A model generated the notes under the pieces. The model was not told the DNA's origin, ran no database searches, and was given only the letters and a program-made list of their open reading frames with translations. From Eudorina sp. 2006-703-Eu-15 (taxonomy: Eukaryota > Chlorophyta > Chlorophyceae > Chlamydomonadales > Volvocaceae): 64,000 bases of DNA. Both the position numbers and the translations under genes were made by a program. The stretch's first letter is position 1. Every line of letters starts with the position of its first letter. This document shows, in pieces, positions 37,991 through 49,539 of the stretch. The DNA lies in contig BDSI01000119.1 in NCBI GenBank assembly GCA_003117195.1, positions 209,378 through 273,377 of the forward strand. The letters run 5' to 3'.

Positions 37991-40238
37991 CATAAAAAGC
38001 GGTTGCTTGGGGTTCGTCGAGGGTGCGGACATCCGTGGTGCGTAGGTTGGTTCTGTGTCGGTGGCAAGGCAGGAGTGCGTGTCGTGCAAGAGGCATACCT
38101 AACTGCGCCCCGACACTGGCCTTGTGCCCCAAAACACTGCCCAGGCCCAGGCCGCTTGAGAAGCACGTGCGTGTGTCTGTATGTCTGTGTGTGCGCCAGT
38201 AGGACGAGTACCAGCTCGTCTCGCCAGCCGATTCGGCTGTGACTGTGGCTACAATTACATCCGCTAATGGCTGTTAGTTTCTTCATTTCATTTTGCGGGG
38301 ATACAACTTGCGGAACAGCCCAAGTTCGTGGGGCCATGTGGAGCAGCGGACCGCACTGCCGCACTGCGCACCGCACACTCACCTTCGAGAGAGAGAGATG
38401 CAAACACACACATACACACATGCTCAGAAGAAGAGGACGATCGTCGGTGACGTGGCCGCCCCGTCGTGAGCTAGGCCCCTACTAGTCGGGACGTTGAATA
38501 ACGTCGACTGATGCATGACTCGATGTCAAGGAGGGCTTCTTTCACTAGATTGTTTTTGCGCCGGGTGATTCCGGCGTGTGTGTATTTGGCCCGAGAGCCA
38601 GGGCTGGGGCGTGGAAACTAGGAAGTCGGACCTAGCGAGGCAGAGCGTGTGTGTCCTGGTAGTTGGCGCGGGGGGATGGCCAACGGCCAACCGATGACCT
38701 GGCGAGGGGATGATCCGAAGCCAGATCTCAGTCGTGGGGACCGGACACGTGACACCTGTCGCCGTACATAGGAGAGAAGAAAAGGTGATTTTGTGCCTGG
38801 TGTCTTGTGGCCGATGTGGGGAATTCGTTATTAGGCCGTGCTATTGCCTAGCCGTGCGTGGTATCTGACCCGAGTGGGAGGGGAACGGGCAGGATGGAGG
38901 ATCGATCGCGGTGGTGAGCTCCTCGCCCAGATGTAATAATGTGACCCGGTGGAGGAGGAGAGGCGGTGAGAAGTCGGGGTCCCCCCTATGTGTGTGTGTG
39001 TGTGTGTCTTGATGAACGTTTCATCATGTGAATGTGAATGTGAATGTGGTGGGGGGGGTGAGAGGCGGACACGTTGGTAAGGCCTATGCCATGCCGATGA
39101 TGCTCTGCCGTTGTACTAAATAGCTTTCCGACTCCTAGCTTGTTCAATTTATTTGCGATCTTCACGATTGCCCAGATCCGCGTGACATGTGGAATGCGGC
39201 CACATCAGTGCTGTGTCGGTACCCGGCCGTCCGGAGGTCCGCGCTGATGGAATGAAGGGATAGAGTGCGCGCGCGCACATGAGGAAGAGGAATGCGGCCA
39301 TGTCTAATGCCGCCATGAGGATCAGGTGGTCGACGCCGGTGGATGATGTATGGAAGTCGTTGGGAAGCGAGCTCGACGACCCGTACAGGAGTGGTGCATC
39401 ATGTATGGAGCTTCACGAGACAAGAGGATGCGAGGGGCCCAGCCATGTGGGTTGCACGTGCTTGGCACAGTGAATGGACGTGCGCAGGGTCAAGGCATTC
39501 GCTGCGGTCGGTATCGGCGGTCAAGTCCTTGGGCCTCAGAATGTAGCAATGACCACATGTTCTCACATGTCATGCACGTTGTCGATCGGGTGGGGTTCGG
39601 GTCGCGTCCCACGGGTCAGGTCCCACGGGTCAGGTCCCACGGGTCAGGTCCCACGGTTGAGGGCAGGTCCCAGGGGGCGGGTCGGGTCAGGTCCAAGGGA
39701 TCAAGTCTGGTTGGGTCCCAGGGGTTGAGTTGGGTCGGTTTCCAGAGTCGGGTCAGGTGGGGTCCCAGGGGTCGGGTCGGGAACCCAGGGGTCGGACGGT
39801 CAGTACTTGGGGGTCAGGTCAGGTCGGGTCTGGTCCCAGATGTTGGGTCGGGTCCCAGCGGTCGAGTCGGGTCGGGTCGCAGATGTCGGGTCGGGTCGCA
39901 GGGGTTGAGTCGATGCCCAGGGATTGCGTCAGGTCCCAGGAGTCGGATCGGGTCCCAGCGCTGGGGTCGGGTCCCAGGGGTCGGGTCGGGCCCGTACGTT
40001 GCACGCTGTTGCTCAACGTGTCCATACACGGTTCCAACGCCGCATCGTGAAAAGGATGCGCGTTCTCGGGCTAGCACCGAAGGCAATCGACCTCCCCTGG
40101 AACAAGATTCACGCAATTGCCTGCAGCGCACCGCTGCTGCAAACTGGTACCCCTACTTTGCTCAGTTTTAATGTAGGCTCAGTGGAACACGTATGTACTG
40201 ATTGGGAGGAATATCCTGATGGGCTGCCGAGGGGATTT
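37991..40238. other. Intergenic with degenerate GGTCGGGTCCCA repeats
   Basis: 38460-39260 is unassigned DNA including a short GT run at 38991-39007. 39590-40000 is a degenerate tandem repeat of GGTC(A/G)GGTCCCA(C/G)GGGT-like units of about 12-18 bp. Open frames across it are repeat artefacts on both strands. No gene was recognised. Confidence 0.5.
39590..40000. repeat. Degenerate GGTCGGGTCCCA tandem repeat
   Basis: Imperfect tandem copies of a G-rich unit of about 12-18 bp; the left end has three perfect copies of CACGGGTCAGGTCC. The array is not in an identified transcript. Confidence 0.8.
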
Positions 40239-40243
40239 TTACA
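40239..40243 (-). terminator. TGTAA poly(A) signal (minus)
   Basis: TTACA on the plus strand, so TGTAA on the minus strand, about 600 bp after the stop of the 40846-41337 gene. A likely but not unique candidate. Confidence 0.45.
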
Positions 40244-40845
40244 TCAGATACAACTGCTGTCGACCACTGCTGTCGTCACCAGGACGTCCGTCCATCACCA
40301 CAATCATCCGACACTCTGAACAAGCCTCAAACGCCACCCCCGCTGGAGCTCCGTGGCAGGACGACGTCTTGTGGCAGGACGACGTCTTCTGAGCTTTTCA
40401 AATGGACAGGCCAAGCCGTACGACTGAACGACAAAGTGAGAACACCGAGGTTGAAAATCGTGCACACACCGAGTGGTGAGAACGAGAGGGGCACATCCCC
40501 TGCCTCACAACACACAACAACATATCATACATGCGTCCTCAACACGTTAACGTGTTCGCATTGAGGTACGCTGGGTCACATAAAACAAGGCACCCGACCA
40601 ATTATCTCGACCGTAGTACGAACCATCCGATCAACCGCGCGCCCTCAAAACGGCCATTGGCAGCGTCACGATCATCTGAGCTGAATTGCGCACATGGGCT
40701 CACCATCAGGTACAGAACACAAAATCACATGCCATACGGCGCCGAGCATACTTCCGAGTTGAAACATATCGAATGACGTTTGGCGAATTCGATGTACGTA
40801 CAGCTCCAATTATAAGCTTGGGATTGTGCGAAGCCCGAGAATGCG

Positions 40846-41337
40846 TCACTCTTGGGCTACCTTGACCTGTGACCGGCCGGACAACATCGAGTCAGGACTA
40901 CTGCGACCTGCTGCCCAGTCGCCAAGCACCAGTCGCAATCCTCACCTCGTTATCAAACACGGAGAACTTCTTTGCGCGAATGCGCATGTCGAAGAGCTGC
41001 GCGTCAGCAAACGTTGGCGTTACTGGCTGCTGTGGCTTCATGAACGCGTGAACATTAGAAACCAAACTCACCGACTTGATCTCGTTACTGTAACGGTTAC
41101 CGACAGATGCTGCGTAGCTCTCGTTGTCGTAAAATGCGGGGTCGCGAGTGGCCCTGCTTCCGGCATCCGCGTCAGCATGGACTCTTCGAGGACACTGTAA
41201 GCAGGGCGCCGAAGAACTTACTCGGGATCCCGTCCAGGAATGCGCGCGACCATTGTCGCAAGCCCCACAGTAGCGCAGGCAATTGGCACCATGAGGAAGT
41301 AGACGTCGACAGGGAGCTTGAACATCTTCACCGTCAT
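40846..41337 (-). CDS. Small membrane protein, B12D/MLRQ (NDUFA4)-like
   Basis: 89-aa protein from four short exons on the minus strand: 41337-41222, 41153-41072, 40996-40946, 40866-40846; donors GTAAGT, GTGAGT and GTGAGG, all phases closing. The start is the first ATG after an in-frame TAA. Sequence order: KMFKLPVDVYFLMVP, one membrane span through ACATVGLATMV, then RIPGRDPEATRDPAFYDN, and a basic/charged end. An N-terminal PxVY before a single span followed by a DPE/NPE-type turn resembles the B12D/MLRQ family of mitochondrial respiratory-chain-associated proteins. That family call is from memory and moderate. No contiguous open frame longer than 39 codons covers it, so a plain ORF search would miss it. 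Confidence 0.6.
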
Positions 41338-43610
41338 TTTCTTCAATATGCCTTATGGCGAGGTTGCCTCGAAAGCCTTTTTCGTAATTGAATTCAATGC
41401 TTTCGAGTCCGTAATGATGGCATGAAATTGAGCTCTGGCTTATGTAACGAGTGCCGAAGCCAACCGTTAGCTCGATACGATGGCAACGGAGCGGACGCAA
41501 TCGTAAGATTTGGGGTACGAACAAGAAACTTGTGCATTGTGCAAATAATTTTGAATTTGCAGCATGTGCACTGGTTGCGTGGCGGAAGGTGGCGGTGAAA
41601 TGACTCCCGGTCCTCACGGGACTTTGACAATGGGCGGGCGAAACAAACTTGCGCCGTCTGATAACCAACGACGAGCAGATATTTACAGTAACGTGCACAT
41701 CAGTAAATATCTGGTGTAGTTTTTAAAGCAATTGTGTAATCGAGAGTCCGAGAGCACCACTCCCTCCTTTCGTATGAACACTTGACTGTCAATAGCGACA
41801 CGCTCAATAGAAACACCATAACAAAATTGGTTTAAGTTTGTATCAGATGTCGTCTAGTATTTGATTAATGTGAGACTTCACGCACGCGCTTGCTGCAGGC
41901 CGCTGACTCGGCTCGTCGGCTGCCTCAGCGCGGTTGAGCTCTCCAGCAGGTCAACAGGAGAGACACAGAAATTCGTAGCTCAAGTAATATTTGGCCGTGC
42001 TATTATCAACGACAACACCCCGTTGCTCGCAAGTTCAATTTGACTATAACGATGTTTACTACTTTCAGCGTTACGTGTTTGGTTTACCATGGTCCCGGTT
42101 GTCCAACGGGCCCAGATAGCAACATAGGAGCCTCACATCATCAAGGACGGCACATAAGGACTGCACATCCATACACGAGCCCTCTTGCCCGCCTTCCTAC
42201 ATTTCCGCCGTGGGTGCAAAGGCGCGGGAAAACGCGGCAAGGGCAGGTCACAGCTGTATGTAAACCGCAAGTTGTGGAGGAGGTCCGTCTTCGCGGCGGG
42301 CCCCTGGCGGCGGACCTGACAGCAGGACACCATTAGTGCGGTGTAGCCGCCATCGGGGCCTCACCCCTCCTAGCCCCGCGGCCTCTGATCGCCCCCCTGA
42401 CCGTTCCTGGCCACACCCCCTGATGAGGACCGATGAAACGAGGCCCTACCCATCTAAATCTTGCATTGTCGGGGGCGGGGAGAGGGGCTGTGAAGTGTAC
42501 CGCGCAATCACCATGTCACAGCTTCATGGACACGTGGTGGGTATACATACATACCGGCAGTGGGTGGGTACGGGACGGTACGGGCGGGCCCCGATACCTT
42601 ACATCACCCCACATCGGCCTCATGCGTGCGTTCCCGCGCATCGATGGTCGCCGCTGTGTGTGCGTCGTCTGCATGTCACTGCTTTGAGCCGGGTTGGGTC
42701 GGCTTGAGGTTCTGCTGCGGCGGCGGTGGACTGCGGCGGCGGCGGACGCAGGCATTCCGCGGCTGGGGATTCTAGGGGATCTCTCGATGGATGTCTCTGT
42801 CTGAAGGCTGAGCTGGCGACTGAGCTTCGCGCGTCTGACGTGCCAACCTCAGCTAAAGCATTCTGAAGGCTGACGGTTGACGGCGCCACGGGATTGCTGT
42901 GCCATGACGGTGTGCGACAGCAGCATCAAGTGCTCTGAGACGGCACACCGTGTGATTCACTTTGCATTCGACTCGAAACGGAATTTCCCTCATGACAGGG
43001 CGAGAGCGGAAACGATCGCCTCATGCGTCATCCGCAGTCTCGATTGGCCATCGCCCTGTGCCAGTGTGCTTGCTTCGACGTGGCACACGCGTGGCTGCTA
43101 TCGCCAACACCCCGCGGATCTCCGTCCTCCAGTGCGACATCGGCAGCAAGCATCCCAGCGTTGCCTCTTCATGAGGATTACAAGCCTTTCTTGTAATCGT
43201 TCCCCTTGCCCAACATTTGAAGCAATCACTTTACACCATAAAAGTAAGGGCAAGGTACTGAGTGCTCGGTGGCGGACGAGCGTCATGCCCTTGACTGACT
43301 GGGGACCCTTCACGGATGTACCTACTACGACCCACATAACGACCCATGTGTCCCGATGGCTTTACCCTCGTAACCATAACTCTACACATAATCCTACACG
43401 ACTGACAAGAAGGCACCTCTTTCCATCTCGGAACGTACGTCGTCTCAGCAGTCTCAGCAGCAATAATGTCATGTAGCGGGCACGTCTTGCACTTGGTGCC
43501 TGGGCGCTCATCCCCCGCCCACCCGGTGCAGTACATACTGGACACAACTGCACACCAAACAGAAAACCAACAATGACGCACATCAGCAACAACTCGTTCG
43601 TCAACGCCAG
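41338..43610. other. Intergenic, no supported gene
   Basis: 41338-42050 is the AT-richer 5' flank of the small membrane-protein gene. 42340-42870 is GC-rich. A plus-strand frame from ATG 42904 (MTVCDSSIKCSETAHRVI onward, about 95 codons) ends just before a palindrome carrying TGTAA on both strands at 43176-43198. It might be a terminal exon but has no family or splice support. Confidence 0.4.
43176..43198. terminator. Palindrome with TGTAA on both strands
   Basis: GATTACAAG-CCTTT-CTTGTAATC: a perfect 9-bp inverted repeat with a 5-nt loop. Each arm contains TGTAA on one strand, so it could act as a bidirectional poly(A) signal. Confidence 0.45.
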
Positions 43611-43615
43611 TTACA
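43611..43615 (-). terminator. TGTAA poly(A) signal (minus)
   Basis: TTACA on plus, TGTAA on minus, about 440 bp after the malate synthase stop. The first such signal downstream on that strand. Confidence 0.6.
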
Positions 43616-44051
43616 CCAAGAAAACATCGAAGTCATGATGATACAAGCCACATACAGGCAAGTCCTACACATCCGCCACGTGTCCTAGTGCGCCACGTGT
43701 ACGGTATGTGCTGCTGGTGCTGGTGCTGGTGCTGGTGCTGCTGCTGGTGCAACGCCCCCTGCCCTCACCCGCCCGGCCGCTCTCCTCCCCGTGGCTCGAT
43801 GGACCCCGCCACCCGCGCGCCGACGGACCCTCCACACACACATCGCTGCGGAAATCCCATTTCCCCGCCCGGCCCGGCCCTGTGGTCTGAAAGCCCCGGG
43901 CCAGGGCCCACATCATCAGAGGCCGGGGGCGTCCCGCCCCGCCCCCGACGAAGACCCCCTCCGTATCTCTTGCCTCGACGCTTTCATCCCGAGTTCCCCC
44001 ACTTTTGTATCCTCAAGTCGCAGCCGCCATCCGACCCGTGGGTCACTGCAT

Positions 44052-47000
44052 CTACATCTTGGACGTGGGGGCGGTGACGATGTGGTCGTAGCAGAGGGTG
44101 GTGAGGAAGTCGCTGTAGGGCCCTCCAGTGATGGTGCCCGCCAGCAGCTGAGCCGCCAGGGGGTACTTGGAAGCGGCGAAGCGCTGCTCGCCGAGCTGCG
44201 GGGCGGGTGGGGGGCGGGTGGGGACGGAGCAGGGCGGGCCAAAAATTCAGTGACGAGGCATACCGGCATCATTGTGCTGGGGTGCGTGAGACCTTCTGGC
44301 TAGCTAATTCATTACATGACCTGCTGGCCTCAATCATAGACCCGTCTCGAGGAAGCGCTTTCCCTGCTGGTGACAGTCATAGACACGTTCATGCATGAGC
44401 GCGCGCCTTCATGACTGGCGGCAGTCATTATTTCCGGCTAGCTGGCAACCTAGTGAGACAGGATGCACCGGCGGCCGCACCCCAGCTCATCCAAGGACCC
44501 AAGGACCCAAGTGCCCCTCTTCGCATTGGCGGCACCTCGGGGGTGCAATTGCAGCACCTCGCCGGGCGCGGGCGGGCTCACTGACGCACCTTGGCGCGCG
44601 CCGCCTCCACCTCCTCCTGCAGGATCTGGGTGACCCATGGGGCGGTCACCATGCGGCCCTCCCGGGTGGTGGCACCGTGGCGGACCCACTGCCACACCTG
44701 CGACCTGCGGGTACGGCATTGATACGGCACCAGTACGGCGCCAGTACGGCATCCACTCACCATACGATCACAAGGCCTTATGTGACAACCTGACAGCGCA
44801 GCTTGTCGCTTCCCGATCCCAAAACCATCCTTGTAAGTGACGACCCTACTCCCTCCTTTGCGACACCCGTCCCTTCCGGAATCCATGAAACCCCACTATT
44901 GACACCCAAGGTCACCAAAGTCCCGCACTCAACACATGCCAACACATGCCAACGCATGCCCTGCTCCGTCCCCTCCTAAGAGTCCCCTTCCGCTTCCCCG
45001 CCCAATCTCCTTCAGGCCCGCATGCAGGCATGAATGAATGAGCGAACTTGCAGCATGCTAACACTCAACCCACCGAACCCACCCACCCGCCCACCGACCT
45101 GCTGATCTCGGCCGTGGCCGCATCTTCCATCAGGTTGTGGATGGGCACGCAGCCCACCCCCCGCAGCCAGTTCTCCATGTAGGCCAGACCCACACTCAGG
45201 TTGTCCCGCAGGCCCTTCTCGGTGATGCCGCCCTCCGCCAGCAGACGACCGCCCCGCACGTCCAGCAGGTCGGCGGCCGTCACGTGCACGTCCTCGCGCC
45301 GCACGTGCAACTGGTTGGGCTCGGGCATGTGCCTGCGTGGGTGCGTGGGTGGGTGCGTGGGTGCATGGGTGTGTGCGGGGGTGTGTGCGGGGGTGTGTGC
45401 GTGTGCGTGGGTGGGTGTGTGCGTGGGTGGGTGTGTGGGTGGGTGTGTGGGTGGGTGGGTGTGTGGGTGATGGTGAGGTGAGGACAGGATGCCCAGCTGC
45501 CCAGTGCCCAGCTGCCCACTGCGCTCACTTGTTGAACACCTCGAGAGCGATCTTGACCAGGGCGGGGTGGGCCACCCAGGTGCCGTCGTGGCCGGCAGTC
45601 ACCTCGCGCTCCTTATCGGCCCGGACCTGGGGTTCGGATGTCCAAGCGTGCAAGGGCACACGGGTGCGGGTGGGTGTTGATGCGAGTACTAACGAGGGTA
45701 ATACACAACGCCGATGAGAGACGCTTCTGCCGCGAGCACAAGTCGGGCAGGTTCCCTTCGCAAATCGCACTGCAAATCATTTCTACGTTACCAGCCCGGC
45801 ATTTCCACTGGTCGTAAGGTTCCGAGCCGATCCGCGAGCCCTCGGCCCCCGTCCCCTGCCGCGCACCTTGGCCAGAGCGGCGGCGTTGGCCGCTGGGTCG
45901 TCCTTGATGGGAATCTGGGCCGCCATACCGCCCATGGCGTGCACGCCGCTGCGGTTTGCGGTGCCGGTCAGGGCCAAGGAGTTGAGGCGCGTTGAGGTTT
46001 GGAGTACCTTGGGAGGTCGGTCGCACACATCCGCGCATGCACCCGCGCACGCGTCTGTAGGGCTGAAACCCAGACCTACCTCGCGGCCCAGCAGTTCACC
46101 ACAAGTAATAGACACGGACATACAAACGCCAGGCCGCAGGGAGTCAACTCCGGTGGTGCACACGACGACAACGCAGCCCCCATCTCAGACCCCGTCTCGC
46201 AGCTCCAAGTCCCTTCACCGGACCCAGCCCCGTTCCGCCGCCCTCCCTTCCCAGTTCCCACCACTAATTGCCCCTACCCAGTACCCACCGCTTGTGACAC
46301 GTCCGGATGAGCAACCGCACGTAGGCGTCCATAAAGGGCGAGGTCATCGTCACCGCCGACCGGTCCGGCAGCACGTACTGCTTGTGGTTCCGGAGCTTCT
46401 TGATGAACGAAAAAATGTAATCCCACCGGCCGCAGTTCAGCCCTGCGAGGCAGCCCGGCGCCAATACGTCCTTGACGTCCCTTGCTTGCAAAGATACACA
46501 CGTGATGCAAAGCCCTCGGCATGCGCCGTTCGGATTCTTCGGAACGAGAGGGACGACTGGGCCATGGGAGTACCATGTCAGATATCCGGAACTCCGCATC
46601 GATCCCCGTGTCAAGCCAGAAGCCACCGCAAAGCCCAGACCCTGCAATCACGGCTTCCCAGGATACCCCCGTCTCTCTCTACACGCCAGTGACAGCATTT
46701 ATCAACCAAACTGAGAAATCTATGGAGGACGGCACGGCGGCCGGCCCAGCATGTTCGGTAGACAGGATCTCAACACGCGGGGGTTGAAAACCGAGATCTC
46801 CCTCAGCCGCCGAGTGGGGTTGAAAACCGAGATCTCCCTCAGCCGCCGAGTGGGGCTGAAAACCGAGATCTCCCTCACCCGCCGAGTGGTCTCGGAGCTC
46901 AAACAGGATCTCCTCCATCTCAAAGGCCGCCATGAGCGTCTCTATGAGGACGGTGGCCCGGATGGTCCCGCGGGGCAGTCGGATCATGTCCTGGGCCGTG

Positions 47001-47837
47001 TTGAACACATCGTTCCACAGCCTGAAGGGGCAGCAGCAGCAGACAGGGCAGGGCAGGGCAGGGCAGGGCAGGGCCGCAGGGAAATGGGGTCAAGAGGGTG
47101 CTCTCAGAGACATGTGTGCGCGCGGGAACTGGAGACCCCGGAAGGCGAAGGATGTGAGAGACCGCAGCAGCCCCCTCCGCGTTGTCCCCACCGGCACGGC
47201 ACGACATCCCCCTCCCTCCCTCCCTCCCTCCCTCCCTCCTCCCTCCCTCCCTCCCTCCCTCCCTCCTCCCTCCCTCCCTCCTCCCTCCCTCCCTCCCTCC
47301 CTCCCTCCCTCCCTCCCTCCTCCCTCCCTCCTCCCTCCCTCCCTCCCTCCCTCCCTCCTCCCTCCCTCCCTCCTCCCTCCCTCCCTCCCTCCCTCCCTCC
47401 CTCCCTCCCTCCCTCCCTCCCCCCTCCCTCCCTCCCTCCCCCGACCTCCCCCTCCCTCCCTCCTCCCCCGACCTCCCCCTCCCTCCCTCCCTCCCCCGAC
47501 CTCCCCCTCCCTCCCTCCCTCCCCCCCCCCCCCCCCCCCCCTCCCTCCCTCCCTCCCCCGACCTCCCCCTCCCTCCCTCCCTCCCCCGACCTCCCCCTCC
47601 CTCCCTCCCCCCCCCCCCCCCCCCTCCCTCCCTCCCCCCCTCCCTCCCCCTCCCTCCCTCCCTCCCTCCCTCCCTCCCTCCCCCGACCTCCCCCTCCCTC
47701 CCTGCCTCCCCCGACCTCCCCCTCCCTCCCTCCCTCCCCCGACCTCCCCCTCCCTCCCTGCCTCCCCCGACCTCCCCCTCCCTCCCCTCCCTCCCTCCCT
47801 CCCCCTCCCTCCCTCCCCCGACCTCCCCCTCCCTCCC

Positions 47838-47922
<85 letters not shown>

Positions 47923-48868
47923 ACCTCCCCCGGCCTCGCCCCACCCACCTGGCCTCCAGGTGGCTCTCCATCTTGGGCAGGTAAAAATAGGGCCCCTCGC
48001 CGACCGCCAGTGTGGCCCGGGCGTTGTGGAAGAAGAACAGCGCGAAGTCAAACAGCGAGGCGGAGCAGGGCTCCCCGTCCACAAGGAAGTGCGACTCCAC
48101 CAGGTGCCAGCCGCGGGGCCTGAGGGGTGGGACGTGGCAGGCAGGGAGGGTACAAAAAATTGCGAGGGAAGGAGATACAGCGAATATATATATGTAGGCT
48201 CGAGTGGGGAAAGGATAGAAGTAGTGGAAGTGGAAAAGGTAGTAGGGCACGGAACCTTCACTGAAGCGCGGTTTTCTATGTTCATAGGCTTTTCCGTACC
48301 ACGTACCGGACGAGCAAGGTGGCGATCTTGCCATCCCCGCGCAGCGTGTACGGCTTGCCGTTCGGCGCCGTGTACGAGATTGTACGACGGATGGCGTCCC
48401 GAAGGTTGATGTGACCGTCGAGGTTGTTGAACCACGTGGGCGCGTGTGAGTCTGCATTGTACGACAGTACGGGCAGGAATAACGCGATGCGTGGCCAGGG
48501 TTGACGTGAGGCATGTCCATGCGGGTATCGAAGGTTGCAGAGGACGGGGGAAAGCACCTCAGTCCGCAACCGCCCGTGCATCCTGACAATGCTGGGTCGC
48601 CGTCCACAGCTCCCCCAACACCCCATCGCAGCAACATGCCTTTGGGGTCCGCTGTAACGTTCATTCATTCATTCATGCCGCGCCGGCGAAGACAGGAAGC
48701 AGCTCCCAACATCCCACACCCCGATATTCCCAGGGCACCCACAAGGTATACATCGAGAGGCCGGGGCGTAGTGATAAAACGCTTTGTTAACCGCCCCGCC
48801 CTATGCGCCCCCGCTTGCCGGTTGCCGCCTCTGCCTCACCCTCGAAATCGGCCATGAACTGGGTGGCT

Positions 48869-48903
<35 letters not shown>

Positions 48904-49539
48904 CACGGGCCCGGTGATCTCAACGCGTCGGTCCACCAGCCCCGGCGCAGGCGGGGCGCAGCGCCAGGCCGGGGAGGCGCGCACTGCGGCTGTCTCCGGC
49001 AGGAAGTCAGGCAGCCTGCGCAGGTCACAATGGAGCGCGCGAAATGGAATTAGTTACGAAGCAAAACAGTTACGAAGCAAAACAAAGCAGATAGAAGAAT
49101 TGGACAACTATGGTAATATGAAGGAGCAATTGTAATTGAGAATGATTGGCGTTCTTGTGGCGTCGAGCAAATCGTTGTGTAGTGACACGTCGGAAACAAC
49201 CTACAACGACCCAATCAGCAGCCGGGCGTCTTCTACTGGGTGCGTGCCCGAGGAGCTAACAAATTAGCGCTAATGAAATTATCACGTCGCAACAGTGTAG
49301 TGGTGGCAGTGTTGTTTCGATGACAGCTCCGTGAAAAGTCCGCGGTCGGTGGAAGCTCACCTGCCCGCGTCCAGCTCCTTCTGGCGCTCATCGCGACGCT
49401 TCAGAAGCGCCTTGCGGCGTGGATTGTAAACCCGATGCAGCGTGGCTACGAAAAGCTGAGCTTCGGGAGTAAGGATGTCCGCGTGCTCAGGTGCGACAGG
49501 AGCCAAAATGGAAACACCGGGAACTGTGGAGACGGCCAT
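44052..49539 (-). CDS. Malate synthase (glyoxylate cycle)
   Basis: Condenses glyoxylate and acetyl-CoA to malate. Eleven exons on the minus strand: 49539-49361, 49015-48840, 48451-48307, 48119-47949, 47021-46879, 46442-46289, 45948-45867, 45626-45529, 45332-45099, 44704-44590, 44195-44052. Every phase closes to 546 aa, normal for the plant/bacterial A-type enzyme. Hallmarks in order: [38 protein letters not shown] (family signature with catalytic Arg), [80 protein letters not shown]. The C-terminus is SKM, a variant peroxisomal PTS1 signal, suggesting a microbody location. The donor after exon 9 (AG|GTCGGT) is unusual. Intron 4 carries a huge G/GGGA tract in sense. Confidence 0.95.
46790..46878. 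repeat. Short tandem repeat at the exon 5/intron 5 border of malate synthase
   Basis: Three copies of a 33-bp unit, GAAAACCGAGATCTCCCTCA plus CCGCCGAGTGG(G/T)(G/C)T, in plus-strand orientation. They lie at the start of intron 5, directly after the exon 5 donor. Each unit repeats the sequence that overlaps the GTGAGG donor, so two decoy donor copies (CGGCTGAGGG, changed from GGGTGAGGG) lie downstream. Confidence 0.7.
47208..47931. repeat. (CCCT)n tract and 83-nt poly-C in malate synthase intron 4
   Basis: About 720 bp of (CCCT)n with interspersed CCCCCGACCTCC units and several C runs, the longest an uninterrupted run of 83 C at 47839-47921. It is wholly inside intron 4 (47948-47022). The sense strand of the gene is minus, so the transcript contains (GGGA)n and G83. 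Long open frames here (Ser/Leu/Pro or Gly/Arg/Glu repeats, over 500 codons) are artefacts. Confidence 0.95.

Noticed and set aside
46751..48664. Open frames of 313-552 codons of Ser/Leu/Pro or Gly/Arg/Glu repeats on both strands
   Set aside because: Products of the (CCCT)n/poly-C tract in malate synthase intron 4; they overlap true exons in the wrong frame.
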